Shown: positions 32,172 through 42,318, numbered from the stretch's first letter. The stretch: 64,000 nt of DNA from Burkholderia cepacia (GCF_001039005.1 NZ_LDWR01000028.1:1-64000), one strand, 5' to 3'. Made by a program: numbers and translations. The notes: a model not told the origin generated them from the sequence alone.

Positions 32172-32771
32172 ATGATCAAACTGATCGTCGGCCTCGGCAA
32201 TCCCGGGGCGGAATACACCGCGACGCGCCACAACGCCGGCTTCTGGCTGATCGACCAGCTCGCCCGCGAAGCAGGCACGACGCTGCGCGACGAACGCCGC
32301 TTCCACGGCTTCTATGCGAAAGCGCGCCTGCACGGCGAGGAAGTCCACCTGCTCGAACCGCAGACCTACATGAACCGCTCCGGCCAGTCGGTCGTCGCGC
32401 TCGCGCAATTCTTCAAGATCCTGCCCGACCAGATCCTCGTCGCGCACGACGAGCTCGACCTGCCGCCCGGCACCGTGAAGCTGAAGCTCGGCGGTGGCAG
32501 CGGCGGCCACAACGGCCTCAAGGACATCTCCGCGCACCTGTCGTCGCAGCAATACTGGCGGCTGCGGATCGGCATCGGCCATCCGCGCGACCTGATTCCG
32601 GAAAGCGCGCGCGCCGGCGCGAAGCCCGACGTCGCGAACTTCGTGCTGAAACCGCCGCGCCGCGAGGAACAGGATGTGATCGACGCATCGATCGAACGCG
32701 CGCTCGCCGTGATGCCGATGGTCGTCAAGGGCGAACTCGACCGCGCAACGATGCAACTGCATCGCAACTGA
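32172..32771 (+). CDS. pth: peptidyl-tRNA hydrolase
   Basis: Pth frees tRNA from prematurely released peptidyl-tRNA. The 199-residue protein shows the family signature: [19 protein letters not shown], holding the catalytic His in RHN, then [11 protein letters not shown] and the [14 protein letters not shown] block, and [11 protein letters not shown]. The start is the standard [12 protein letters not shown]. It follows rplY after a terminator, so it has its own promoter or reads through. Confidence 0.97.
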   Translation: MIKLIVGLGNPGAEYTATRHNAGFWLIDQLAREAGTTLRDERRFHGFYAKARLHGEEVHLLEPQTYMNRSGQSVVALAQFFKILPDQILVAHDELDLPPGTVKLKLGGGSGGHNGLKDISAHLSSQQYWRLRIGIGHPRDLIPESARAGAKPDVANFVLKPPRREEQDVIDASIERALAVMPMVVKGELDRATMQLHRN

Positions 32772-32889
32772 ACGCGCATCGCACCGGCACGGTGCATCGA
32801 GGCGTCCGGCCGCGCCGGGCGGCCCCGCCCTTCCCACCGTGACGCCCACATGCGGTAATCTCGTCGTTTTGCCCGACAGGAGCCAAGCG

Positions 32890-33957
32890 GTGAGCCGTTA
32901 CTGGAGCGACGTCGTTCAGCAACTCGTGCCTTACGTGCCGGGCGAGCAGCCCGCGCTCGCGCACCCCGTCAAGCTGAACACCAACGAGAATCCCTATCCG
33001 CCGTCGCCACGCGTGGTCGCGGCGATCGCACGCGAACTCGGCGACACCGGCGACACGCTGCGCCGCTATCCGGACCCGGTCGCGCGCGCGCTGCGCGAGA
33101 CGGTCGCGGCCCATCACCGCATCAAGCCCGAGCAGGTGTTCGTCGGCAACGGTTCCGACGAGGTGCTCGCGCACGCGTTCCAGGCGCTACTCAAGCACGA
33201 CCGGCCGCTGCGCTTTCCCGACATCACGTACAGCTTCTATCCGACCTATGCGCGCCTGTACGGCGTCGCAACGACGGTCGTGCCGCTCGCGGACGACTTC
33301 TCGATTCGCGTCGACGACTACCTCGACGACGCCGGCGGCGTGCTGTTTCCGAACCCGAATGCGCCGACCGGGCGCGCGCTGCCGCTCGCGGACGTCGAGC
33401 GGATCGCGGCCGCGAATCCGTCGTCGGTCGTCGTGATCGACGAGGCGTACGTCGATTTCGGCGCGCAGTCCGCGATCACGCTGATCGACCGCTATCCGAA
33501 CCTGCTCGTCGTGCACACGACGTCGAAGGCGCGCTCGCTCGCGGGCATGCGCGTCGGCTTCGCGTTCGGCGATGCGGCGCTGATCGACGCGCTGAATCGC
33601 GTGAAGGACAGCTTCAACTCCTATCCGCTCGACCGGCTCGCGCAGGCCGCCGCGCAGGCCGCATACGAGGACACCGACTATTTCGACGCGACCTGCCGGC
33701 GCGTGATCGACAGCCGCACGCGGCTCGCGCACGCACTCGATGCGCTCGGCTTCGACGTCGTGCCGTCGGCCGCGAATTTCGTGTTCGCGCGCCATCCCGC
33801 GCACGATGCGGGCGCGATTGCGGCGAAGCTGAAGGAACGGGAAATTTTCGTGCGGCACTTCCGGCTGCCGCGGGTCGACCAGCATCTGCGCATCACCGTC
33901 GGCACCGACGCCGAATGCGATGCGCTCGTCGCGGCATTGCGCGAGCTGCTGGCCTGA
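32890..33957 (+). CDS. hisC: histidinol-phosphate aminotransferase
   Basis: HisC transfers an amino group to imidazole acetol phosphate in histidine synthesis; paralogues also act on aromatic amino acids. The 355-residue fold-type I PLP enzyme shows [12 protein letters not shown], the NPNAPTGR loop, and the PLP lysine in [22 protein letters not shown] start at 32890 is preceded by AGGAG at a good distance; longer frames from an ATG at 32839 have no such site. It is outside the his operon, so it may be the second hisC that Burkholderia often carries. Confidence 0.93.
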   Translation: MSRYWSDVVQQLVPYVPGEQPALAHPVKLNTNENPYPPSPRVVAAIARELGDTGDTLRRYPDPVARALRETVAAHHRIKPEQVFVGNGSDEVLAHAFQALLKHDRPLRFPDITYSFYPTYARLYGVATTVVPLADDFSIRVDDYLDDAGGVLFPNPNAPTGRALPLADVERIAAANPSSVVVIDEAYVDFGAQSAITLIDRYPNLLVVHTTSKARSLAGMRVGFAFGDAALIDALNRVKDSFNSYPLDRLAQAAAQAAYEDTDYFDATCRRVIDSRTRLAHALDALGFDVVPSAANFVFARHPAHDAGAIAAKLKEREIFVRHFRLPRVDQHLRITVGTDAECDALVAALRELLA

Positions 33958-34039
33958 AACGGAAGAACCGGCGCCGGGCGGCGCCGCTCGGGAAGCGAGA
34001 CGCGCTCGCCGTCTGGCCAAAGCGCGCGTCACGACATGG

Positions 34040-34321
<282 letters not shown>

Positions 34322-34365
34322 TCAGGCCGGCGGCCGGCTTCGCAACGAAACCGGCCGGCGCCGCG

Positions 34366-34974
<609 letters not shown>

Positions 34975-35589
34975 TTATTCATCATTTTCGCGCCGCAGCA
35001 AATGATAGTGAACCGCACCCGCCTTGCCGTGCTTCAAGACCTGCCAGCCCGCCAGCGCGTCGTGCGTGGCCGGATCGAGTTCCGCGCCCGTCTCGACGTA
35101 CAGCGCGCCGCCCGCCGAAACGAGCGGCGCCGCCAGCGCGAGCGCGCGCTCGAGCACGGCCGGCTCGCCGAACGGTGGATCGAGAAACACGACGTCGAAC
35201 GCGCCCGGCGAGAGCCCGGCCGCGAGCCGCAGCGCGTCGGCCTCGGCAACCTCGACCGCGCGGGCGCCAAGCTTGTCCTTGATCGCACGCAGCTGCTGCG
35301 CGGCGCGCGGATGGCGCTCGACCATCACGACGCTTGCCGCACCGCGCGACGCGGCCTCGAAGCCGAGCGCGCCGGTGCCCGCGAACAGGTCGAGGCAGCG
35401 CCACCCTTCGAGATCCTGGCCGAGCCAGTTGAACAGCGTTTCGCGCACGCGATCGGGCGTCGGCCGCAGGCCGTCGAGATCGAGCACCGCGAGCGGCGTG
35501 CGTTTCCAGTCACCGCCGATGATGCGGATCGTGTGCGGCTTGCCGCGGCCGGGAGGGGCCGTCGGGCGGCCAGAAGAGGAACGGGACAT
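34975..35589 (-). CDS. rsmD: 16S rRNA (guanine(966)-N(2))-methyltransferase
   Basis: RsmD methylates G966 of 16S rRNA. The 204-residue protein has the SAM-binding motif LDLFAGTGALGFEAASRGA and the catalytic DPPFG motif in VVFLDPPFG. The opening IRIIGGDWKRTPLAV and RPTPDRVRETLFNWL are the family hallmarks. The ATG at 35589 is the closest start upstream of IRIIGG; the frame runs open for a long way further upstream but that part shadows ftsY. It is divergent from ftsY and followed by coaD, the usual order. Confidence 0.95.
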   Translation of the reverse strand: MSRSSSGRPTAPPGRGKPHTIRIIGGDWKRTPLAVLDLDGLRPTPDRVRETLFNWLGQDLEGWRCLDLFAGTGALGFEAASRGAASVVMVERHPRAAQQLRAIKDKLGARAVEVAEADALRLAAGLSPGAFDVVFLDPPFGEPAVLERALALAAPLVSAGGALYVETGAELDPATHDALAGWQVLKHGKAGAVHYHLLRRENDE

Positions 35590-35805
35590 ACGGAATAGTG
35601 ACAACGGAGGGACCGGGCGCGCGCAGGGGCGCACCGCCAAACAGGCGCACGTTACCACAGCGGCGACGCGCACTGACGCGAGCGCCACGCCGCACTGATA
35701 AAATGCACGGTTTCGGCCACCGTGCGCCGCGTCCGCGCGAACGCAGAACGGCCCCTCCGGCACCCCGCCCCTGGCGGCGGCCCGCCCTCTTCCCGACGTC
35801 AGACC

Positions 35806-36963
35806 ATGTTCAGCTTCTTCAAACGATTCAAGAAAACGCAGGAGCCCGATCCGGCGGAATCGCAATCGGCCGACGCGTCGCAAGCGGACGCGTTGTCCGA
35901 TGCGCCCGCGGTCGAGGCCCCGCCCCCCGCGGCCGACGTGCCGCAAGCGCCCGCGCAACCGGCCGCACCGGCCGTCGTGATGACGGTCACGCCGACCAAC
36001 GACGGCCGCGACGAAGTCGTCGAGACGGTCGAAATCGTCCCGCCGCCGACGCAGGATGCCTCCGCGAAGAAGTCGTGGCTTGCGCGCCTGAAAACGGGGC
36101 TCGCCAAGACGGGCACGAGCATCACCGGCGTATTCGTCAACACGAAGATCGACGAGGAGCTGTACGAAGAGCTCGAAACCGCGCTGCTGATGTCCGACGC
36201 GGGCGTCGACGCGACCGAGTACCTGCTCGACGCGCTGCGCGAAAAGGTGCGCACGGGCCGGCTGACCGACCCGCAGCAGGTGAAGAGCGCGCTGCACGAC
36301 CTGCTCGTCGAGTTGCTGAAGCCGCTCGAGAAATCGCTGATGCTCGGCCGCGCGCAACCGCTCGTGATGATGATCACCGGCGTGAACGGCGCGGGCAAGA
36401 CGACCAGCATCGGCAAGCTCGCGAAGCACCTGCAGAGCTTCGACCAGTCGGTGCTGCTGGCCGCCGGCGACACGTTCCGTGCAGCCGCGCGCGAACAGCT
36501 GGCGGTCTGGGGCGAGCGCAACAACGTGACGGTCGTGCAGCAGGAAAGCGGCGATCCGGCCGCGGTGATCTTCGACGCGGTCAGCGCCGCGCGTGCGCGC
36601 AAGATCGACGTGATGATGGCCGACACGGCCGGCCGCCTGCCGACGCAGCTCCACCTGATGGAAGAGCTGAAGAAGGTGAAGCGCGTGATCTCGAAGGCGC
36701 ACGACGGCTCGCCGCACGAGGTACTGCTGGTGATCGACGCGAATACCGGCCAGAACGCGCTCACGCAGGTGAAGGCATTCGACGACGCGCTCGGCCTCAC
36801 GGGCCTCATCGTCACGAAGCTCGACGGCACCGCGAAGGGCGGGATTCTCGCCGCGATCGCACGGCAACGCCCGGTGCCCGTCTACTTCATCGGCGTCGGC
36901 GAGAAGGTCGAGGACCTGCAGCCGTTCAGTGCCGAGGAATTCGCGGACGCGCTGCTCGGCTGA
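35806..36963 (+). CDS. ftsY: signal recognition particle receptor FtsY
   Basis: FtsY docks SRP-ribosome complexes at the membrane. The 385-residue GTPase starts with the amphipathic MFSFFKRFKK, then an acidic Ala/Pro-rich A domain (to about residue 85) and the NG domain. G1 is [16 protein letters not shown]3 DTAGRLPTQ and G4 TKLDGTAKGG. The start at 35806 gives the typical lipid-binding helix; 28 extra codons from 35722 are not supported by a ribosome site. A terminator follows at once. Confidence 0.96.
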   Translation: MFSFFKRFKKTQEPDPAESQSADASQADALSDAPAVEAPPPAADVPQAPAQPAAPAVVMTVTPTNDGRDEVVETVEIVPPPTQDASAKKSWLARLKTGLAKTGTSITGVFVNTKIDEELYEELETALLMSDAGVDATEYLLDALREKVRTGRLTDPQQVKSALHDLLVELLKPLEKSLMLGRAQPLVMMITGVNGAGKTTSIGKLAKHLQSFDQSVLLAAGDTFRAAAREQLAVWGERNNVTVVQQESGDPAAVIFDAVSAARARKIDVMMADTAGRLPTQLHLMEELKKVKRVISKAHDGSPHEVLLVIDANTGQNALTQVKAFDDALGLTGLIVTKLDGTAKGGILAAIARQRPVPVYFIGVGEKVEDLQPFSAEEFADALLG

Positions 36964-36986
36964 ACGCCGCCGGCACGCATCGCACG

Positions 36987-37010
36987 GGGCGCCTTCGGGC
37001 GCCCATTTTT
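36987..37010 (+). terminator. intrinsic terminator after ftsY
   Basis: Seven-base GC stem (36987-36993, 36998-37004) with a TTCG tetraloop and ATTTTT tract. Confidence 0.85.
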
Positions 37011-37039
37011 CATGCGCACCCGCAAACCGGGCGCCACGT

Positions 37040-37684
37040 TCATTCGGCGTCGGGCTGCGCGCCGGGCTCGGCGGACTTGAAGGCGTCCAGCGTCGCCGCA
37101 TGATCGGCGATCCGCTGGATCGTCGGATAACGCGTTGTGTCGATCGAGAAGCGGTTCGCGTTGAACACCTGCGGCACGACGCACACGTCGGCGAGCGTCG
37201 GCGTGTCGCCGAAACAAAGCTTGCCGGTACGCGAATCGTTCGCCAGACGCGTCTCGAGCGTTTCGAAGCCCGCCTCGATCCAGTGCCGGTACCACGCATT
37301 CTTCGCTTCTTCGGGCACCTGCAGCGTGTGCTTCAGATACTTCAGCACGCGCAGGTTGTTGAGCGGATGGATCTCGCACGCGACCTGCAGCGCGACCGCG
37401 CGCACATACGCGCGATCGACCGGCTGCTTCGGCAGCAGCGCGGGCTCGGGATGGGTTTCCTCGAGATATTCGATGATCGCGAGCGACTGCTGCAGCGTCG
37501 CGTCGCCGTCGGTCAGCGTCGGTACGACCGCATCCGGATTCAGCGCGCGGTACTCGTCCTTCAGTTGCTCGCCGCCGTTGCGCAGCATGTGCACGGGGAC
37601 ATAGTCGAACGGCAACTGCTTCAGGTTCAGGGCGATCCGCACGCGGTACGACGCGGAACTGCGGAAATAGCTGTAGAGCTTCAT
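37040..37684 (-). CDS. maiA: maleylacetoacetate isomerase (zeta-class glutathione S-transferase)
   Basis: MaiA isomerises maleylacetoacetate to fumarylacetoacetate with glutathione, in tyrosine and homogentisate breakdown or in gentisate-type pathways. The 214-residue product has the zeta GST opening SSASYRVRIALNLK (residues 9-22). The catalytic Ser is kept while the Cys of the human motif is Ala, as in many bacterial members. NPDAVVPTLTDGD supplies the glutathione loop, and the all-helical C-terminal domain follows. The ATG at 37684 is the family start. No other gene of the pathway is adjacent, so the substrate is not confirmed by context. Confidence 0.88.
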   Translation of the reverse strand: MKLYSYFRSSASYRVRIALNLKQLPFDYVPVHMLRNGGEQLKDEYRALNPDAVVPTLTDGDATLQQSLAIIEYLEETHPEPALLPKQPVDRAYVRAVALQVACEIHPLNNLRVLKYLKHTLQVPEEAKNAWYRHWIEAGFETLETRLANDSRTGKLCFGDTPTLADVCVVPQVFNANRFSIDTTRYPTIQRIADHAATLDAFKSAEPGAQPDAE

Positions 37685-37876
37685 GGGATGTCTCGCTTGG
37701 TCGTATTCGGCCGGCAACGGCACAGGCGCGGCGCAGCCGGCGCGCACTGCCGGGAATCAGAGTGTAGCGCGACGCGATGCGCGGCCGCGCTGACGCCGGC
37801 CGCGCCCGTGCGATACTCGGGGCATTCCTCACCGCTCACCGTGCGGCCCGATGCCGGCCGCCCGCCCCACGCCCCG

Positions 37877-38851
37877 ATGACCGCTTCCCACGATCCCGCC
37901 GCCGTTCCGTTCCCCTGCGCCCGCTTCATCAAGGAGATCGGCCGCGGCCCGCACGGCGCGCGCGCGCTGTCGGCCGAGGACACGTTCGAGCTCTATCGCG
38001 CGATGCTCGACGCACGCGTGTCGGACCTCGAACTCGGTGCGATCCTGATCGCCTATCGGCTGAAGGGCGAATCCGCCGACGAACTGGCCGCGATGCTCGC
38101 CGCCGCGCAGGCGTCGTTCGAGCCCGTGCACGTGCAGGACGCCGCGTTCCGCCCCGTGTCGATCCCGAGTTACAACGGCGCGCGCAAGCAACCGAACCTC
38201 GTGCCGCTGCTCGCGCTGCTGCTCGCGCGCGAAGGCGTGCCGGTGCTCGTGCACGGCGTCGAGCGCGATCCGGGCCGCGTGACGAGCGCCGAGATCTTCT
38301 CGGCGCTGTCGCTTCCGCCGTCGACGTCGCACGACGCGATCGAGGACACGCTCGCCGAGCGCCGCGTCGCGTTCGCGCCGATCGAAGCGCTGGCGCCGCG
38401 CATCGCGCATCTGCTGTCGATGCGCAGCGTGCTCGGCGTGCGCAACTCGACGCACACGCTCGTGAAGATCCTGCAGCCGTTCGCGCCGGCCGGCCTGCGG
38501 CTCGTCAACTACACGCATCCGCCGTACCGCGACAGCCTCGCGCAATTGTTCCGCGACCATCCGGACGCCGCGCTCGGCGGCGCGCTGCTCGCGCGCGGCA
38601 CCGAGGGCGAGGCCGTCGCCGACACGCGACGCCAGGTGCAGGTCGACTGGCTGCACGACGGCGTGTGCGACACGCTGATCGAAGCCGAACGTTCGTCGGC
38701 CGATGCGCCGCCCGTCGCGCTGCCCGAATCCCGCGATGCGGCGACGACGGCCGCGTGGACCGACGCCGTGTTGCGCGGCGAGATGCCGGTGCCCGACACG
38801 GTCGCGCGACAGGTCACAACGATCGTGCAGATCGCCCGCATCGCACGCTGA
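37877..38851 (+). CDS. ybiB: DNA-binding protein YbiB (anthranilate phosphoribosyltransferase-like)
   Basis: A 324-residue protein of the TrpD2/YbiB family, homologous in fold to anthranilate phosphoribosyltransferase but lacking its substrate residues. YbiB of Escherichia coli binds nucleic acids without sequence preference and is linked to the SOS response. Visible blocks are FIKEIGRGPHGARAL, AYRLKGESADELAAML and IPSYNGARKQPNLVPLLALLL. No trp genes are nearby, which supports YbiB over TrpD. The start at 37877 is the first ATG before FIKEIGRG. It ends 36 bases before the leuA leader promoter. Confidence 0.85.
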   Translation: MTASHDPAAVPFPCARFIKEIGRGPHGARALSAEDTFELYRAMLDARVSDLELGAILIAYRLKGESADELAAMLAAAQASFEPVHVQDAAFRPVSIPSYNGARKQPNLVPLLALLLAREGVPVLVHGVERDPGRVTSAEIFSALSLPPSTSHDAIEDTLAERRVAFAPIEALAPRIAHLLSMRSVLGVRNSTHTLVKILQPFAPAGLRLVNYTHPPYRDSLAQLFRDHPDAALGGALLARGTEGEAVADTRRQVQVDWLHDGVCDTLIEAERSSADAPPVALPESRDAATTAAWTDAVLRGEMPVPDTVARQVTTIVQIARIAR

Positions 38852-38887
38852 CGGCACGGCGTCGACCCGCCCCCGCACCCCGGCCAT

Positions 38888-38915
38888 TTGACACGCGCCC
38901 GCAATCTGGCATAGA
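38888..38915 (+). promoter_or_regulatory. promoter of the leuA leader
   Basis: A perfect TTGACA -35 box (38888-38893), a 16-base spacer and an extended -10 (TGG then CATAGA, 38910-38915). Transcription should start about 38921-38923, almost at the leader ATG. Confidence 0.6.
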
Positions 38916-38924
38916 GTTGCCGTC

Positions 38925-38999
38925 ATGCGTTCCTTTCCGAACACCCTCCGAATTACCTCCGGCCGCCTAGCGCGGCCGCTATCGCTACGACTAGCCTAA
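38925..38999 (+). CDS. leuL: leucine leader peptide
   Basis: A 24-codon open frame reading [24 protein letters not shown] (key part [10 protein letters not shown]). Four of its five leucines are CTA, a codon almost unused elsewhere in this window; they fall at codons 15, 19, 21 and 23, just before the stop. This is the pattern of an amino-acid-sensing leader: slow decoding when charged Leu-tRNA is scarce would stall a ribosome over the hairpin at 38985-39010. No Shine-Dalgarno is present and the promoter places the 5' end within a few bases of the ATG, so translation may be leaderless. It precedes leuA by 232 bases. Confidence 0.75.
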   Translation: MRSFPNTLRITSGRLARPLSLRLA

Positions 39000-39032
39000 G
39001 GCTGTCGTAGCGCCGTGTGCTGTCCGCACGGT
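38985..39032 (+). promoter_or_regulatory. leader-peptide hairpins, putative leu attenuation region
   Basis: Hairpin A pairs 38985-38996 with 39000-39010 (one bulge), with the TAA stop codon as the loop, so it contains the last two CTA codons. Hairpin B pairs 39013-39019 with 39025-39031. Only one ribosome position can leave A open. I did not find a classical GC stem plus T tract before leuA; a TTTTT run at about 39069 lacks a good stem. Control could be at termination by another fold or at leuA translation. Confidence 0.5.
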
Positions 39033-39231
39033 CCCTCCCAGCAGTTCCTCGCCGTACCCCTCTCGCAGTTTTTACAACCCGAAGTCGTCAGCATTCGTCC
39101 GTCTATCCGTCGGTCGATTCGCGAAGATCATCCGCATCCGCAGCGCCATCGTGCGCCGCGGTGCGAGGCAGCGCCAACCGTCGCCCATGCCGCCCGTCTT
39201 CGCTCGCGACTTGAGACCCGAGGTCCCGAAG

Positions 39232-40878
39232 ATGCAGCGCAATCCGCAAGACAAATACCGCCCGTTCGAACCCGTCCGCCTCAATGGCCGCCGCTGGCCG
39301 GCCCGTACCATCGAACGCGCGCCCGTCTGGATGAGCACCGACCTGCGCGACGGTAACCAATCGCTGATCGAGCCGATGAGCATCGAGCAGAAGCTCGAGT
39401 TCTTCGAGATGCTGGTCGCGATCGGTTTCAAGGAGATCGAAGTCGGTTTTCCGTCGGCGTCGCAAACCGACTTCGATTTCGTCCGCAAGCTGATCGACGA
39501 CAAGCGGATTCCGGACGACGTGACGATCGAGGTGCTCGTGCAGTCGCGCGAGGACCTGATCGCACGCACGTTCGACGCGCTCGAAGGCGTGCCGCGTGCG
39601 ATCGTGCACCTGTACAACGCGGTCTGCCCGTCGTTCCGCCGCATCGTGTTCGGAATGTCGAAGCACGACGTGAAGGCGCTCGCGGTCGACGGCACGCGCA
39701 TCATCAAGGCGCACGCCGCCGCGCGCCCCGACACGTACTGGACCTTCCAGTACTCGCCGGAAACCTTCAGCATGACCGAGCTGACGTTTGCGCGCGAGAT
39801 CTGCGACGCCGTCGCGCAGACCTGGCGGCCGACCCGCGACCACAAGATGATCGTGAACCTGCCGGCCACCGTCGAAGCCGCGAGCCCGAACGTGTTCGCC
39901 GACCAGATCGAATGGATGGACCGCAACCTCGCGTATCGCGACAGCATCGTGCTGTCCGTGCATCCGCACAACGATCGCGGCACCGCGGTCGCGGCGGCCG
40001 AACTCGCGCTGCTCGCGGGCGCCGACCGCATCGAAGGCTGCCTGTTCGGCAACGGCGAGCGCACGGGCAACGTCGATCTCGTCACGCTCGCGCTGAACCT
40101 CTACACGCAGGGCATCGACCCGGGCCTCGATTTCTCCGACATCGACGCGGTGCGCCGCGTCGTCGAACGCTGCAACCAGATTCCCGTGCATCCGCGCCAT
40201 CCGTACGCGGGCGACCTCGTGTTCACCGCGTTCTCCGGCTCGCACCAGGACGCGATCCGCAAGGGCTTCGCGCAGCAGCGCCCCGACGCGGTCTGGGAAG
40301 TGCCGTACCTGCCGATCGACCCGGCCGACCTCGGCCGCAGCTATGACGCGGTGATTCGCGTGAACAGCCAGTCCGGCAAGGGCGGCGCGACGTTCCTGCT
40401 CGAACGCGGGATGGGCTTCACGCCGACGCGCCGCGTGCAGATCGAATTCAGCCACGCGGTGCAGTCGCTCGCCGACGCGTCCGGTGAGGAAGTGACGGGC
40501 GACGCGATCTGCGCGCTGTTCGCCCGCGAATTCTTCGAGACCGACGGCCCGGCCGCACGCCACGGCGGCAACGCGCGCTGGCGGAACCGCGAGATCGCGG
40601 CGGCGCCGGCGGCCGACGCGACGCCCGAAGGCGCCGTGCGACGTTTAGCCGCGGCATTCGCGACGGCCGCCGGCGCCTCGATCGACGTCGCGTCGTGCGA
40701 ACACGCGCGCACGACGGACGGACGGTTCGCGGTGTCGGTCGGCTGCCGGGTCGGCGATGCGCCACAGCGGCACGGCGTCGGCCTGCACGCGGATGCGGCA
40801 AGCGCAGCGCTCGACGCGGTCGTCAGCGCGATCAACCGCTCGGCATGGCATGGCACGGACCGCCGCGCGGCGGCCTGA
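39232..40878 (+). CDS. leuA: 2-isopropylmalate synthase
   Basis: LeuA condenses 2-ketoisovalerate with acetyl-CoA, the committed step of leucine synthesis. The 548-residue enzyme is the long LeuA2 type: catalytic TIM barrel with [10 protein letters not shown] (metal Asp) and VHPHNDRGT, then a C-terminal regulatory domain (from about residue 430) that normally binds leucine. The ATG at 39232 ([12 protein letters not shown]) has a GAGGTC box; an ATG at 39187 would add 15 residues. It is the single structural gene behind the leader peptide and is closed by a terminator shared with the next gene. Confidence 0.96.
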   Translation: MQRNPQDKYRPFEPVRLNGRRWPARTIERAPVWMSTDLRDGNQSLIEPMSIEQKLEFFEMLVAIGFKEIEVGFPSASQTDFDFVRKLIDDKRIPDDVTIEVLVQSREDLIARTFDALEGVPRAIVHLYNAVCPSFRRIVFGMSKHDVKALAVDGTRIIKAHAAARPDTYWTFQYSPETFSMTELTFAREICDAVAQTWRPTRDHKMIVNLPATVEAASPNVFADQIEWMDRNLAYRDSIVLSVHPHNDRGTAVAAAELALLAGADRIEGCLFGNGERTGNVDLVTLALNLYTQGIDPGLDFSDIDAVRRVVERCNQIPVHPRHPYAGDLVFTAFSGSHQDAIRKGFAQQRPDAVWEVPYLPIDPADLGRSYDAVIRVNSQSGKGGATFLLERGMGFTPTRRVQIEFSHAVQSLADASGEEVTGDAICALFAREFFETDGPAARHGGNARWRNREIAAAPAADATPEGAVRRLAAAFATAAGASIDVASCEHARTTDGRFAVSVGCRVGDAPQRHGVGLHADAASAALDAVVSAINRSAWHGTDRRAAA

Positions 40879-40964
40879 CCGTCGGGCTTCGATTCAGGGT
40901 TCCAACGTCAGCGAGCGGGGCGTGACCGCCCGTGCGCCGCGCGATCCGCGCCGCACGAGGCAAC

Positions 40965-40988
40965 AAAAAGCGGCCCAGAAGGCCGCTT
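40965..40988. terminator. terminator between leuA and the NTF2-like gene
   Basis: Eight-base arms AAGCGGCC (40969-40976) and GGCCGCTT (40981-40988). On the minus strand a T5 run follows, so it chiefly serves the minus-strand gene. Confidence 0.7.
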
Positions 40989-41021
40989 CGGTCGGGACAT
41001 GAAAAAGAGCGCCACGCGCGC

Positions 41022-41405
41022 TCATGTCTCGGTCGCGCACCGCGTCGCCTGCCAGGCGAGCAGGCTCCAGCGGCCCTGCTCGTGGGTGTGGACGGACGTA
41101 TAGGCAATCGGGAAGACCAGGCCGCCGTTGTTCGTTTCCATCTCGATCAACGCGCGTCCGGTGACGACGCAGGTTTCGTCGCCAACGGGCAGCACGTCCT
41201 GCGACTGGATTTCGATCTGACGATAGCGGCGGCGGCCTGCGACGATGGCGTCGATGAACTGCTGCTTGGTTTCACGTTTGCCGTTGGTGTGAACGAAGAA
41301 CACCTTGTCCGACAACAGCGCGTCGAGCGCCTCGCCGTCCCCGTCCACCATCGCCCGGAACCGATCGCGCTCGAGCGCGCGGATCGCATCGACCACCTTC
41401 GCCAT
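41022..41405 (-). CDS. nuclear transport factor 2 family protein (DUF4440-like)
   Basis: A 127-residue protein of the SnoaL/NTF2 alpha-plus-beta barrel fold, with a first helix AIRALERDRFRAMVDGD, the LDALLSDKVFFVHTNGKRETK strand-helix region and a final WSLLAWQATR strand. Members bind small hydrophobic ligands or act as isomerases; no active site can be assigned. The ATG at 41405 has a GAGGAG box seven bases upstream, better than an ATG at 41423. It lies between leuA (convergent) and pagL (same strand, 45 bases upstream). Confidence 0.75.
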   Translation of the reverse strand: MAKVVDAIRALERDRFRAMVDGDGEALDALLSDKVFFVHTNGKRETKQQFIDAIVAGRRRYRQIEIQSQDVLPVGDETCVVTGRALIEMETNNGGLVFPIAYTSVHTHEQGRWSLLAWQATRCATET

Positions 41406-41450
41406 CGCCTGACTCCTCGGCAACGCGCACGCCGTGCGCGGGCATGCGGA

Positions 41451-42020
41451 TCAGAAGTTGTACTGCACGTAGAACTGGTGGAAATTTATACCAGGATTCG
41501 GCTCTTTGATACCCGCGTTAGACACATGTTGAAAACGGTAACCGACCTGATATTGTTGCCGTTCTCCGAACTGCGCGCCGACGCCGACGACATCCACGAA
41601 CTGGAACGAGGTCCCCAGCGAAAGATGGGTGGAAATCGTCGGAGAAGTCAGGAACCGGATGCCGGCGCCGGCCTCGACGAACGGGCGCACCTGACCCGCA
41701 CTCTTGATGAAGCGGAACATCGGCGTCGCGCCGATCTCGCCGAGGCCGCTGTGGACATTGCCGCCCGTGTGCCAGTAGCCGACGTGGCCTTCCATCACGA
41801 ACGTGAAGTGCCAGCCGCCGATTTCCCACCCGTTCCAGCCCGGATCCCACACCATGCCGAGATCGGCCTTGTCGATCCCGTGACGATCCGAAAACCCGCC
41901 GCCCGCCTGGATCCCCCATCGATCCGCGAATGCCGCACCCGATCCGCCCAGAAGTGACGCCGCCAGCATCGCGTGCAGCGCAAGCCGGCTGCGGGGCCGG
42001 CGATTCTTCTTATTGTTCAT
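41451..42020 (-). CDS. pagL: lipid A 3-O-deacylase PagL family (acyloxyacyl hydrolase)
   Basis: PagL is an outer-membrane beta-barrel that removes the 3-O-linked acyl chain from lipid A, altering recognition by host receptors. The 189-residue precursor has a signal peptide ending GAAFA (about residue 38) and a barrel ending in a C-terminal aromatic (VQYNF). The active-site motif is H165-V-S167-N-A-G, the expected His and Ser. Fourteen residues after the His, where the Pseudomonas enzyme has its third catalytic residue Glu, I count Asn 179. The ATG at 42020 precedes the signal peptide directly; a much longer frame exists upstream but has no function. Confidence 0.88.
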   Translation of the reverse strand: MNNKKNRRPRSRLALHAMLAASLLGGSGAAFADRWGIQAGGGFSDRHGIDKADLGMVWDPGWNGWEIGGWHFTFVMEGHVGYWHTGGNVHSGLGEIGATPMFRFIKSAGQVRPFVEAGAGIRFLTSPTISTHLSLGTSFQFVDVVGVGAQFGERQQYQVGYRFQHVSNAGIKEPNPGINFHQFYVQYNF

Positions 42021-42193
42021 CTGACACTCCAACTTTTTGGGTTGAATGGAGCCGGCCGCAACGGCATGGCCCGAGCGAACTGAATGGTATGGTAAAGGAC
42101 TTTTCCGATCGGCATCACGAAGCGAAATGGCTTCCTTCCAAAACGACAAAAATCGAAATCGTCTACCGATTCCTATCCGAAACAACGGTTTAC

Positions 42194-42221
42194 GGAACTT
42201 CGATCCGCCTCTTTGGTCGCA
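42194..42221 (+). promoter_or_regulatory. sigma-E-type promoter of rpoH
   Basis: GGAACTT (42194-42200), exactly 15 bases, then GTCGCA (42216-42221). This fits the RpoE consensus GGAACTT-N15/16-GTCnnA. It lies 160 bases before the rpoH start. Confidence 0.6.
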
Positions 42222-42291
42222 GATTAGACTATCGACTCGACTACTTCGATAGAAAACCGGGAACTCCGATGCCCACGCCCGCTCTAAGGAA

Positions 42292-42318
42292 TTAGCACTC
42301 GGATTACGGGAGTGCTAA
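42292..42318 (+). promoter_or_regulatory. CIRCE operator (HrcA) upstream of rpoH
   Basis: A perfect match to the CIRCE consensus: TTAGCACTC, nine bases, GAGTGCTAA. The right half runs into TAAGAT (42316-42321), a fair -10 box with TTAGCA (42292-42297) as -35, so HrcA would block a housekeeping promoter of rpoH. It is 63 bases before the start codon. Confidence 0.92.

Noticed and set aside
39060..39080. TTTTT run before leuA as the attenuator terminator
   Set aside because: No GC-rich stem precedes it, so it does not form an intrinsic terminator.
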